From: an uncultured Lachnospiraceae bacterium
Lineage (GTDB): Bacteria > Bacillota > Clostridia > Lachnospirales > Lachnospiraceae
Assembly (NCBI GenBank): GCA_900550235.1
Contig: URRQ01000024.1
Span: forward strand, 1-37,760
DNA length: 37,760 bases
Direction of reading: 5' to 3'
The position numbers were made by a program, and so were the translations under genes. This document shows, one piece after another, positions 8,342 through 16,256 of the stretch (its first letter is position 1; every line of letters starts with the position of its first letter). Below the pieces are notes generated by a model. It was not told where the DNA came from. It made no database searches and saw only the letters and a program-made list of their open reading frames with translations.

Positions 8342-8458
8342 TTAATCCTCATCATCAAACTCTTCTGCTCCGATCAGGGCTCCTGTAAATGAAGAAACCG
8401 TTGCAGCAACGATTGCAGCGATGATGCTGATTCCTACGATACACACTAAAAATCCCAT
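8342..8458 (-). CDS. 38-residue small membrane protein
   Basis: Unrecognised. ATG at 8458 is preceded by GGAGG with 8-base spacing. The product starts MGFLVCIVGISIIAAIVAA, one helix of about 25 hydrophobic residues, then TVSSFTGALIG and an acidic tail EEFDDED. It would sit in the membrane as a single-pass peptide. It has its own promoter (8500-8529) and its own terminator (8297-8325), which is good evidence that it is a real gene. It lies directly upstream of a sensor kinase with a mostly membrane-embedded input domain, so a regulatory partner of that kinase is a reasonable guess; a type I toxin-like peptide is the other possibility. Confidence 0.7.
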   Translation of the reverse strand: MGFLVCIVGISIIAAIVAATVSSFTGALIGAEEFDDED

Positions 8459-8499
8459 ACAAATGCCTCCGTTTCGATTTGCGATTCTAAACTACCCTT

Positions 8500-8529
8500 A
8501 TTATAGCATAGAAGTGAGAAATTGTACAA
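8500..8529 (-). promoter_or_regulatory. Sigma-A type promoter of the 38-residue gene
   Basis: On the minus strand TTGTAC (8529-8524), an 18-base spacer, then TATAAT (8505-8500). Transcription would begin near 8493, about 35 bases before the small gene's ATG. Confidence 0.65.
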
Positions 8530-8563
8530 TAATTTCTGGTTTTTCAGCACTTTTCACGAAGAG

Positions 8564-9133
8564 CTAATGTTTGAACGGATTTGGTGTATGTACAGTTAGG
8601 AACCGTACAATATGATTGGAATCGTTTTTCCAATTGTGTTTCACATTGGAATGAACGTGTGCGGAGTCTCCAGGATAGAGAGAAAAGACTTCTTCGTCAA
8701 TCTGGAGAGTGAGGATTCCTTCTAATATATAGATGAATTCTTCGCCATCATGGGAGTAGAGTTCTAACTCTGTTTCGTTTTCGAGAGCCGGCATAACTTC
8801 TACAAGTCTTGGAAGGAGATCGAAGTCAGTCATATTGCTGGAGAGAGAGTACTCGATAATCTCCGGATTGACAACACTGGCCTTGTGCTCATATCCTCGT
8901 ACGATGTGGCAATCCTTTGTTTTGCTTTCCATATTAAAAAAGGAAGACAGTTCAACATCTAATAGTTTGGCGATTTTATCCAAAGAATCGATGGCGATGC
9001 TTGTCATACCACGCTCTAGTTGGGAGAGAAAACCGATGGAAAGACCGGTATTCTCACTGACATATTTTAAAGTATATTTTTTCCCGTTTCGTAGATTTTT
9101 AATTCGTAGTCCGATCACTGCGTTAGTGTCCAT
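8564..9133 (-). CDS. XRE-family regulator with C-terminal cupin domain
   Basis: Residues 6-65 form a helix-turn-helix of the XRE type (KYTLKYVSENTGLSIGFLSQ, then ERGMTSIAIDSLDKIAKLLDV). The C-terminal half is a small cupin: SHDGEEFIYILEG then LYPGDSAHVHSNVKHNW, with the conserved Gly, Glu and His of the beta-barrel. This architecture usually senses a small molecule such as an amine or amino acid. Length 189 is normal. The start follows AGGTGAG. It is 36 bases downstream of the ribbon-helix-helix gene on the same strand, with no terminator between, so it belongs to the SPFH operon. Its target may be the repeated TGATATCA operator at 10447-10465 (inference). Confidence 0.87.
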   Translation of the reverse strand: MDTNAVIGLRIKNLRNGKKYTLKYVSENTGLSIGFLSQLERGMTSIAIDSLDKIAKLLDVELSSFFNMESKTKDCHIVRGYEHKASVVNPEIIEYSLSSNMTDFDLLPRLVEVMPALENETELELYSHDGEEFIYILEGILTLQIDEEVFSLYPGDSAHVHSNVKHNWKNDSNHIVRFLTVHTPNPFKH

Positions 9134-9169
9134 ATGCTCACCTCGTTGTTTCGTAATAATTATGTAATG

Positions 9170-9373
9170 TTAGTGGATATCAAGTTCCGGCGGGACATCG
9201 ATCTCATCGGAAACATACTTTCCGTTCTTTTTACGTTGTCTGACACATTCTGTCAGAAGATATTCAATCTGCCCGTTGATGGAACGGAAATCGTCTTCTG
9301 CCCATGCGGCGATGGCATTGTACAGTTTCGGAGATAGTCGTAGTGGAACTTGCTTTTTCTTTTCGTCAGCCAT
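9170..9373 (-). CDS. Small ribbon-helix-helix (Arc-like) DNA-binding protein
   Basis: 67 residues. KQVPLRLSPKLYNAIAAWA is the N-terminal beta strand and first helix, and SINGQIEYLLTECVRQ the second helix, of an Arc/MetJ-type ribbon-helix-helix. I chose ATG at 9373 because it overlaps the stop of the SPFH gene by one base (TAATG), so the two are translationally coupled; a longer in-frame start at 9424 lies inside the SPFH coding region. An acidic, proline-containing tail (DEIDVPPELDIH) follows. It may be an autorepressor of the operon or act with the SPFH protein. There is no toxin partner, so an antitoxin role is less likely. Confidence 0.8.
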   Translation of the reverse strand: MADEKKKQVPLRLSPKLYNAIAAWAEDDFRSINGQIEYLLTECVRQRKKNGKYVSDEIDVPPELDIH

Positions 9374-10410
9374 TAGTACAAAGATCCTGTATTGACGATT
9401 GGTTGTGTGTCGTGATTGCCGCAAAGCACGACGAGCAAGTTAGATACCATAGCAGCTTTTCGCTCTTCATCAAGTTCAACTACGCCTTTTTCGTTTAGTT
9501 GAGACAGAGCCATTTCTACCATGCCGACAGCGCCGTCTACGATCATCTTTCTTGCATCGATGATAGCGGAAGCCTGTTGTCTTTGAAGCATAACAGCAGC
9601 AATTTCAGGTGCGTAAGCGAGATAGGTGATGCGGGCTTCCAAAATCTCCAGTCCGGCATCGGCTACTTTGACCTGTATCTCATCTTTGATTCTTGCGGCT
9701 ACAGTTTCGCTGGATCCGCGCAGGCTTCCTTCGTCGGCAATGCCGTCTCCGGTTGTATCTACGTTTGGGGATACGTCATATGGATAGAGACGAACAATAT
9801 TGCGTAACGCACTATCGCATTGAAGAGATAAGTACTCCTTATAGTTATCTACGTCGAATACAGCTTTGGCAGTATCGACAACACGCCATGTAACAGCAAT
9901 ACCGATTTCCACAGGATTACCGAGACAATCGTTAATTTTCTGACGACTGTTATTCAAAGTCATAACTTTCAAAGAAATCCGATTACCCTTTCCACCTGCA
10001 GCAGAAGCAGAATTGGCGGCAGCTTGTGTCGGAGAAGTGGTCTTAACATCTCCGCTTTGACTTAATTTGGTTTTGGAAGCAGGATTGACGCTGGAACAGA
10101 ATGGGTTCACGTAGTAGAAGCCTTCTTCTTTTAATGTTCCGATGTACTTGCCGAAAAGAGTAAGTACAAGAGCTTCCTGTGGTCTTAAGACTTTCAGCCC
10201 GCAAAAAGGAATCCAGCCAAGAGCCAGCCAGACAATTCCCAAAATGAGACATAGGATAGATAATGGGCTGGCAACTCCCCAGAATTCCTGACTACGATCG
10301 ACTGCAATAGCAGAAAAAACAGTGAGCAGTAATGCGCCTGCGTACAAACAAAGGAAGAGGATTAACATTGCAAAACCATTCTTTTTTCCTTTTAAAATCT
10401 TTTCTTTCAT
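9373..10410 (-). CDS. SPFH/prohibitin-family membrane protein (flotillin-like)
   Basis: 345 residues. Two hydrophobic segments (about 13-35 and 48-70) are followed by an SPFH domain from VLRPQEALVLTLFGKYIGT to about residue 260, then an alpha-helical tail rich in Ala, Glu and Gln (LQRQQASAIIDARKMIVDGA) typical of oligomerising SPFH proteins. A Ser/Ala-rich insert (QAAANSASAAGGKG, about 128-142) and an EF-hand-like DTTGDGIADEG interrupt the domain. The start at 10410 is preceded by GGAGG with good spacing; an ORF extension to 10485 runs into the promoter. It leads an operon with a ribbon-helix-helix protein and an XRE-cupin regulator. The family organises membrane microdomains or protease partners; the substrate here is unknown. 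Confidence 0.87.
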   Translation of the reverse strand: MKEKILKGKKNGFAMLILFLCLYAGALLLTVFSAIAVDRSQEFWGVASPLSILCLILGIVWLALGWIPFCGLKVLRPQEALVLTLFGKYIGTLKEEGFYYVNPFCSSVNPASKTKLSQSGDVKTTSPTQAAANSASAAGGKGNRISLKVMTLNNSRQKINDCLGNPVEIGIAVTWRVVDTAKAVFDVDNYKEYLSLQCDSALRNIVRLYPYDVSPNVDTTGDGIADEGSLRGSSETVAARIKDEIQVKVADAGLEILEARITYLAYAPEIAAVMLQRQQASAIIDARKMIVDGAVGMVEMALSQLNEKGVVELDEERKAAMVSNLLVVLCGNHDTQPIVNTGSLY

Positions 10411-10446
10411 AAAAACACCTCCGAATGAATGAAAATAGTATTTATT

Positions 10447-10485
10447 TGATATCATTATGATATCATAATATGCGTGTTGAGTCAA
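10447..10485 (-). promoter_or_regulatory. SPFH operon promoter with repeated TGATATCA operator
   Basis: On the minus strand TTGACT (10485-10480), 17-base spacer, TATCAT (10462-10457). Two copies of the palindrome TGATATCA (10447-10454 and 10458-10465) are exactly 11 bases apart, one helical turn, and cover the -10. This is a textbook repressor layout. The ribbon-helix-helix or XRE protein of the same operon is the likely ligand. Confidence 0.65.
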
Positions 10486-10542
10486 TTAAAAAATGACTGC
10501 AGAGAAATAAGAGAAAAAATGAAGAATTATGTTAATTTTTTC

Positions 10543-10571
10543 ATGACAAAATAATGTCAATGTGTTATAAT
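10543..10571 (+). promoter_or_regulatory. Promoter of the hydroxyproline dehydratase operon
   Basis: ATGACA (10543-10548), 17-base spacer, TATAAT (10566-10571). An inverted repeat TGACA-N6-TGTCA (10544-10559) overlaps the -35 and spacer, and looks like a binding site for a dimeric regulator (CRP/FNR-like geometry). The in-frame ATG at 10570 lies in the -10 box and cannot be the translation start. Confidence 0.6.
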
Positions 10572-10617
10572 GAAAAACGAAGATAAAAATTTCACGAATA
10601 TGAAAATGGAGGCAACC

Positions 10618-11532
10618 ATGAGAATACCGAATGTTGTAAATATTCAAAGGTTTTCCGTGCATGACGGAGATGGTATCCGTACAACAATTTTTTTCAAAGG
10701 ATGTTATCTGAATTGTTGGTGGTGTCATAATCCGGAGAGTCAGAGCTTTTTACCGGAGATTATGATCAATCCGGAGAAATGTACAGGATGTACGGCATGT
10801 GAGCATGTATGCCCGAATCAGGCAGTACATGTGGAAGCTTGTAAACAGTGTACAGATAGAAGTAAATGTCAGACTTGCAGAAAGTGTGTAGACTTCTGTG
10901 TAAATAATGCGAGAGAGATCGTTGGAACGCAGTATACAGTACGCGAGTTGGTGGAAGAAGTAGAAAAAGATTACATGTTCTATGAAGAGTCTTTCGGCGG
11001 AGTTACATTGTCCGGCGGTGAGGCGATGGCACAGGATATGGAATTTATGATTGATTTGGTGACAAAATTAAAACGCAAAGGTTTTAATATAGCGGTGGAT
11101 ACCTGTGGCTATGCTCCGCAAGAGAATTATGAAAAAATGCTTCCTTATGTAGATACATTTTTATATGACCTGAAGGTGATGGACGATGAGAAACATAAGA
11201 AGTATATGGGACAGAGCAATCAGTTGATCCTTAGTAATCTAAAGTTCATTAGCGATCACGGCGCGAGGATATATATTCGTATCCCTGTGATCGGTGGAGT
11301 GAATGATAATGATGAAGAGATGAATGCAATCCTTTCTTATTTAAAAGAAGAAAATATTGCGGTTGCTCAAGTGAATTTACTGCCGTATCACGATATTGCA
11401 AGCAGCAAATACGAACGACTGGATGAAGAATATAAAGGCGAGAAGTTCTATGTTCCGAGCAAAGAGTATATGGAAGCTTTACAGACAAAATTTCAGAAAA
11501 ATGGATTCCAGAACACAAAAATAGGAGGTTAG
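10618..11532 (+). CDS. hypE: Glycyl radical enzyme activase for HypD (radical SAM)
   Basis: Radical SAM activating enzyme that installs the glycyl radical on HypD using S-adenosylmethionine. The radical SAM cluster is CYLNCWWC (CX3CX2C). Two extra [4Fe-4S] clusters sit in a ferredoxin insert: CTGCTACEHVC and CQTCRKCVDFC. GGVTLSGGEAM is the SAM-binding GGE motif. I chose ATG at 10618 because GGAGG lies 5 bases before it. Its stop is 4 bases before hypD, whose AGGAGG is embedded in its last codons, so the two are co-expressed. The symbol follows the hydroxyproline pathway and is unrelated to hydrogenase maturation HypE. Specificity for HypD is inferred from position. Confidence 0.92.
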   Translation: MRIPNVVNIQRFSVHDGDGIRTTIFFKGCYLNCWWCHNPESQSFLPEIMINPEKCTGCTACEHVCPNQAVHVEACKQCTDRSKCQTCRKCVDFCVNNAREIVGTQYTVRELVEEVEKDYMFYEESFGGVTLSGGEAMAQDMEFMIDLVTKLKRKGFNIAVDTCGYAPQENYEKMLPYVDTFLYDLKVMDDEKHKKYMGQSNQLILSNLKFISDHGARIYIRIPVIGGVNDNDEEMNAILSYLKEENIAVAQVNLLPYHDIASSKYERLDEEYKGEKFYVPSKEYMEALQTKFQKNGFQNTKIGG

Positions 11533-11536
11533 TGAA

Positions 11537-13909
11537 ATGGAAAGAGGAATGAACGAAAGAATCAGAAAACTTCGTAAACAGAGTCTCGAGACAGAACCAC
11601 ACATTTATATGGAGAGAGCAAACCTTGAGACAGACGCTTACATGTTATATGAAGGAAGTGTATCCATACCGGAGCTTCGTGCACTTTCATTCAAATATTT
11701 CATGGAGCATAAAACACTTTGCATCAATGATGGAGAGTTGATCGTAGGTGAAAAAGGTGACGGCCCACAGGCTGCTCCATCTTTCCCGGAACTTTGCTGC
11801 CATACAGTAGAAGATATGAAGATCATGAATGCCAGAGATTTGATCTATTTCCGTGTTACAGAAGAAGATTTAAAATTACAGGAAGAGAAGATTATTCCAT
11901 TCTGGGAGAAACGTTCGATTCGCCACAAAATTCTTGAAAATATGACAGAAGAGTGGAAGAACGCATATGCAGCAGGTATTTTCACAGAGTTCATGGAGCA
12001 GAGAGGACCCGGACATACAGTTGGCTCTGAGAAAATCTACAAAAAAGGTTTCTTAGATTACAAGAATGATATTATTGAAGCAAGAAATAATCTTGATTTC
12101 TTAAATGATAAAGAAGCATTTGACAAAAAATCTCAGTTAAATGCCATGGAGATCTGTTGTGATGCAATCATTATCTTGGGTGAAAGATATGCAGCATATG
12201 CAAGAGAACTTGCTGAGAAAGAAACAGATGAAACAAGAAAAGCAGAGTTATTACAGATCGCAGAGAACTGTGATGTAGTACCGGCTCATGCACCAAAGAC
12301 ATTCTGGCAGGCAATCCAGATGTACTGGTTCGTACACCTTGGAGTAACAACAGAGTTAAACCCATGGGATGCATACAGCCCAGGACGTTTTGACCAGCAC
12401 TTAAATCCATTCTACATCAAAGATACAGAAGAAGGTATCTTAGATGACAAGAAAGCGCTTGAATTATTAGAGTGCTTATGGGTAAAATTCAACAACCAGC
12501 CGGCGCCTCCAAAAGTTGGTGTTACATTAAAAGAAAGTGGAACATACACAGACTTTGCAAACTTTAACACAGGTGGTATCACACCGGAAGGTGAGAACGG
12601 TGTTAATGATGTAAGTTACTTAATCTTAGATTGTATGGATGAGATGAAGTTATTACAGCCAAGTTCAAACGTACAGATCAGTAAGAAGACACCGCAGAAA
12701 TTCTTGAAACGTGCTTGTGAAATCTCTAGAAAAGGTTGGGGACAGCCTGCATTCTATAATACAGAAGCAATCATTCAGGAGCTTTTGAATGCTGGTAAGA
12801 CAATCGAAGATGCCAGACGTGGTGGTACAAGTGGTTGTGTTGAGACAGGTGCATTCGGTAACGAAGCATACATCTTAACAGGATACTTCAACTTACCAAA
12901 AATCTTAGAACTTACATTATACAATGGTTACGATATCGTAAGTAAGAAACAGATCGGTCTTCCTCTTGGATATGCAAAAGATTTCAAATCCTATGAAGAG
13001 TTATTTGACGCATACAAGAAACAGATCGAATATCTTGTAGATATCAAGATTGAAGGAAGTAACGTAATCGAGAAGATTTACGCAGAATATATGCCTGCAC
13101 CATTCCTTTCAGTTATTACAAATGACTGTATTTCAAAAGGAAAAGATTACAATGCAGGTGGAGCAAGATACAATACAAACTACTTACAGGGTGTTGGTAT
13201 CGGTACAATTACAGACTCTCTTGCTGCAATCAAATACAATGTATTTGATGAGAAGAAATTCACAATGGAAGAATTGATCGAGGCAATGGAGCACAACTTC
13301 GAAGGTTACGATATGATTGCAAACCTTGTTCGTAACAGAACACCAAAATACGGTAACGATGATGATTACGCAGATGATATCATGAAAGACGTATTCAACT
13401 TCTACCAAAAGACTGTAACAGGAAGACCAAACATGAAGGGTGGAACATACCGCATCAACATGCTTCCAACAACATGTCACGTATACTTCGGTGAAGTTAT
13501 GAACGCAAGTCCAAATGGTCGTCTTGCACAGAAACCGGTATCTGAAGGTATTTCTCCAGAGAAGGGTGCAGATACACATGGACCAACAGCAGTTATTAAA
13601 TCTTGTTCTAAGATGGACCACTTAAGAACAGGTGGAACACTTTTGAACCAGAAATTTACACCAAGTGTTGTAAAAGGTGAAGAAGGTTTGGATAACATGG
13701 CAAACCTTGTAAGATCTTACTTCAACATGGATGGACATCATATCCAGTTCAATGTTATCGATAGAGAGACATTGATCCAGGCTCAGAAACATCCAGACGA
13801 GTACAAAGACTTGATCGTACGTGTTGCTGGATACAGCGATCACTTCCGTAACTTAAGTAAAGCGTTACAGGATGAGATCATCGAAAGAACAGAGCAGTCT
13901 TTCAACTAG
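11537..13909 (+). CDS. hypD: trans-4-hydroxy-L-proline dehydratase (glycyl radical enzyme)
   Basis: Cytoplasmic glycyl radical enzyme that dehydrates trans-4-hydroxy-L-proline to (S)-1-pyrroline-5-carboxylate. Numbered from this start, the residues known for Clostridioides difficile HypD fall at the same positions: His160 in GPGH, Asp278 in NPWD, Ser334 in LKES, the thiyl Cys434 and Glu436 in TSGCVETG, Tyr450 in ILTGY, and radical-bearing Gly765 in RVAGYSDHF. Length 790 matches. This separates it from pyruvate formate-lyase and from glycerol or choline dehydratases. Codon use is more uniform than in neighbouring genes, suggesting high expression. The product needs ProC to become proline; proC is at 26360. 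A terminator follows at 13934. Confidence 0.97.
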   Translation: MERGMNERIRKLRKQSLETEPHIYMERANLETDAYMLYEGSVSIPELRALSFKYFMEHKTLCINDGELIVGEKGDGPQAAPSFPELCCHTVEDMKIMNARDLIYFRVTEEDLKLQEEKIIPFWEKRSIRHKILENMTEEWKNAYAAGIFTEFMEQRGPGHTVGSEKIYKKGFLDYKNDIIEARNNLDFLNDKEAFDKKSQLNAMEICCDAIIILGERYAAYARELAEKETDETRKAELLQIAENCDVVPAHAPKTFWQAIQMYWFVHLGVTTELNPWDAYSPGRFDQHLNPFYIKDTEEGILDDKKALELLECLWVKFNNQPAPPKVGVTLKESGTYTDFANFNTGGITPEGENGVNDVSYLILDCMDEMKLLQPSSNVQISKKTPQKFLKRACEISRKGWGQPAFYNTEAIIQELLNAGKTIEDARRGGTSGCVETGAFGNEAYILTGYFNLPKILELTLYNGYDIVSKKQIGLPLGYAKDFKSYEELFDAYKKQIEYLVDIKIEGSNVIEKIYAEYMPAPFLSVITNDCISKGKDYNAGGARYNTNYLQGVGIGTITDSLAAIKYNVFDEKKFTMEELIEAMEHNFEGYDMIANLVRNRTPKYGNDDDYADDIMKDVFNFYQKTVTGRPNMKGGTYRINMLPTTCHVYFGEVMNASPNGRLAQKPVSEGISPEKGADTHGPTAVIKSCSKMDHLRTGGTLLNQKFTPSVVKGEEGLDNMANLVRSYFNMDGHHIQFNVIDRETLIQAQKHPDEYKDLIVRVAGYSDHFRNLSKALQDEIIERTEQSFN

Positions 13910-13933
13910 GAAAAAGGAATGAGGGTAATATAT

Positions 13934-13962
13934 AGGGACACGGCTTTGAACGTGTCCTTTTT
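13934..13962 (+). terminator. Intrinsic terminator after hypD
   Basis: GGACACG (13936-13942) pairs with CGTGTCC (13951-13957) over an 8-base loop and is followed by TTTTT, 25 bases after the hypD stop codon. Confidence 0.75.
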
Positions 13963-14028
13963 AGTTTGTTTAGGTAAAGATTGGGAACTGATACAGATAA
14001 GGAATTATAAAAGGATTTATAAAAACTC

Positions 14029-14056
14029 TTGAAAAATCTGTTGTTTTCTGTATAAT
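14029..14056 (+). promoter_or_regulatory. Promoter of the polyamine transport operon
   Basis: TTGAAA (14029-14034), 16-base spacer, TATAAT (14051-14056). It lies 68 bases before the XRE-cupin gene, and no further promoter is evident before the pot genes. Confidence 0.6.
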
Positions 14057-14123
14057 AAAATCGTTCGATAAATTTTAACAAAAAGTATAGTATTAGCAAA
14101 CTGATGGAAAGGAAGGGAGAATT

Positions 14124-14657
14124 GTGGATATCGGAAAAAAGCTTAAGGAACTTCGTTTGAAGAACGATCTGACCTTAGGCGATCTGGCATCGAGAAGTGA
14201 GCTGACAAAGGGTTTTTTGTCTCAGGTAGAGAGAAACTTAACAACGCCAAGTATTGCTACGTTGGAGGATATCCTGGAGGTGTTAGGAAGTAATTTATCT
14301 GAGTTTTTTCATGAAGAACCGGAGCGTAAAGTGGTATTTTCCACGCAGGATTTCTTTGAAGATGTACAAGATGATTATACGATTGAATGGGTGATTCCAA
14401 ATGCCCAGAAAAATCAGATGGAGCCGATACTTCTTACAATTCATCCGCATAAGAAGAGTCATGTATTGTCTTCTTATCAAGGGGAAGAATTTGGGTATGT
14501 CCTCAAGGGCGCGGTCACGATCGTGCGAGGGAACGAGAAGTATAAGGTGAAAGCGAAAGAGACTTTTTATCTCGATGGAGAAAAGAGTCATTATTTATAC
14601 AATCATGGAAATACAGAGGCGAAAGTGTTGTGGATTACAACACCGCCGATGTTTTGA
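14124..14657 (+). CDS. XRE-cupin regulator of the polyamine operon
   Basis: 177 residues with a GTG start after GGAAGGGAG. Residues 1-65 are an XRE helix-turn-helix (NDLTLGDLASRSELTKGFLS, then ERNLTTPSIATLEDILEVLG). Residues 105-175 form a cupin (SSYQGEEFGYVLKGAVTIV, KETFYLDGEKSHYLYNH). This is the PuuR-like architecture found at the head of potABCD operons in Firmicutes, where it probably senses polyamines and controls uptake. It is first in the operon, and the potA start lies only 20 bases after its stop. It resembles the XRE-cupin at 8564-9133 in design but the sequences are clearly different. Confidence 0.88.
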   Translation: MDIGKKLKELRLKNDLTLGDLASRSELTKGFLSQVERNLTTPSIATLEDILEVLGSNLSEFFHEEPERKVVFSTQDFFEDVQDDYTIEWVIPNAQKNQMEPILLTIHPHKKSHVLSSYQGEEFGYVLKGAVTIVRGNEKYKVKAKETFYLDGEKSHYLYNHGNTEAKVLWITTPPMF

Positions 14658-14677
14658 TGATGGAGAGGAGCTGTGAG

Positions 14678-16255
14678 ATGGAAGAAAAGAAGTTGATTGA
14701 ATTTCGCAATATTGTGAAAAGCTTTGACGGGCAGGTTGTCTTAAAAGGCGTAAACCTGGATATTTATGAGAATGAATTTGTGACATTACTGGGGCCGAGT
14801 GGCTGCGGGAAAACTACGTTATTACGAATCCTTGGGGGATTTTTACAGGCAGATGAAGGACAGGTTGTATTTGATGGAGAGGAGATCAATAATAAGCCTC
14901 CGTATGAGCGTGAACTAAATACAGTATTTCAGAAGTATGCTTTGTTCCCGCATTTGAGTGTCTATGAAAATATTGCGTTTGGATTAAAAATCAAAAAAGT
15001 AAGTAAGGATATCATTGACCAAAAAGTTATGAAGATGTTAAAGCTGATTGGTCTGGAAGGATATGAGGATAAAAATACAACACTGCTTTCCGGTGGTCAA
15101 CAGCAGCGTGTTGCTATTGCAAGAGCGCTTGTAAATGAGCCGAAAGTGTTGCTTTTGGACGAACCGTTGGCGGCTTTGGACTTGAAACTTCGTAAAGAAA
15201 TGCAGTATGAATTAAAGCGGATCCAACAAGAGGTTGGGATTACTTTCATCTTTGTAACTCATGATCAGGAAGAAGCGCTTACGATGTCGGACAAGATTGT
15301 AGTTATCAACGGTGGAGAAATCCAACAGATTGGAACACCGCAGGATATTTACAATGAACCGGCAAACCGTTTTGTTGCAAACTTTATCGGGGAAAGTAAT
15401 ATTTTGCCAGGTGTGATGGTAGACGATTACAAAGTGCGTTTCGATGATATTACGTTTGATTGTGTGGACTATGGATTCAAAGAGAATGAAAAGGTAGATG
15501 TGGTTATTCGTCCGGAGGATATCGATATTGTAGATGTGAAAGATGGAAAGATGACAGGGGAAGTGTTAAGCGTACTTTTCAAAGGCGTACATTATGAGAT
15601 CATGGTGGAGACTGTTCCTGGTACGAGTGTTACAGTTAACATGCGTATTATCCGCAACCATGATGTGGCAAGTGACGACGGAACAGAGAAGATCAGCGCC
15701 AATGATTTCTATGTAGATATTGATGATGTTAAGGATTTAGATGATAAGGAAATTATTGCGTTATCTAATGCGCAGGCTTGGGAAGTTTCCAGCGACGAGT
15801 ATATCTCCATTGCGAAAGTAGAATATGAGCTTTCAGAAGAAGAAGGACAGTATCCGGTTATCTTTACAACAGCAAAAGGAACGAGCATTGAACGTACTAT
15901 TTTCGTGGTAGACCAGCCGGTTGTGAAGAATGAGAAAGCAAATGAAGCGGTCATGGCGTTTAACTTCTTCAAAACAGTAGATGAGATTCAGGAATCGCAG
16001 GCGTTAGATACAGATATTAAAACATGGGCCAACGCGCAGGCTTGGAAGTTGAGCGATGAAGAGCAGAGTGTGGATCTGTCTGTAGATTATGATTTCGATC
16101 CGGAAGATGTAAAAGAAGGTGTCTATAAGGTGACTTTCTGGACAACCGGTCGAGAGTTTAAGATTCACACAACAGATTATTCAGAAGAAGGTCAGGAGGT
16201 CGGACTGACATTCTTCCCAGAAGATATCCATGTGATGTCTAAGGTGGGATATTAA
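14678..16255 (+). CDS. potA: Polyamine ABC transporter ATPase PotA with an extended, split TOBE region
   Basis: ATP-binding subunit of a spermidine/putrescine importer. Walker A GPSGCGKTT (39-47), Q-loop VFQKYALF, signature LSGGQQQR (138-145), Walker B VLLLDEP and switch THDQEE are intact. PotA is usually about 350-380 residues; this one has 525. The extra sequence lies inside the C-terminal TOBE domain: GEVLSVLFKGVHYEIMVET (about 294-312) is its first half and EVGLTFFPEDIHVM (507-520) its last strand. Between them are two diverged copies of a beta-rich repeat, each with NAQAW followed by a YxVxF strand (338-412 and 423-499), resembling bacterial Ig-like domains. The start at 14678 has GGAGAGGAG upstream. 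PotB follows one base after its stop. Confidence 0.93.
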   Translation: MEEKKLIEFRNIVKSFDGQVVLKGVNLDIYENEFVTLLGPSGCGKTTLLRILGGFLQADEGQVVFDGEEINNKPPYERELNTVFQKYALFPHLSVYENIAFGLKIKKVSKDIIDQKVMKMLKLIGLEGYEDKNTTLLSGGQQQRVAIARALVNEPKVLLLDEPLAALDLKLRKEMQYELKRIQQEVGITFIFVTHDQEEALTMSDKIVVINGGEIQQIGTPQDIYNEPANRFVANFIGESNILPGVMVDDYKVRFDDITFDCVDYGFKENEKVDVVIRPEDIDIVDVKDGKMTGEVLSVLFKGVHYEIMVETVPGTSVTVNMRIIRNHDVASDDGTEKISANDFYVDIDDVKDLDDKEIIALSNAQAWEVSSDEYISIAKVEYELSEEEGQYPVIFTTAKGTSIERTIFVVDQPVVKNEKANEAVMAFNFFKTVDEIQESQALDTDIKTWANAQAWKLSDEEQSVDLSVDYDFDPEDVKEGVYKVTFWTTGREFKIHTTDYSEEGQEVGLTFFPEDIHVMSKVGY

Positions 16256-16256
16256 G

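Noticed and set aside
9170..9373. Antitoxin of a toxin-antitoxin pair
   Set aside because: The coupled neighbour is a 345-residue SPFH membrane protein and no toxin-like gene is adjacent.
11537..13909. Pyruvate formate-lyase, glycerol dehydratase or choline lyase as the identity of this enzyme
   Set aside because: The active-site set (His160, Asp278, Ser334, Cys434, Glu436, Tyr450, Gly765) falls at the HypD positions, and the SGCVETG motif is the hydroxyproline dehydratase one.
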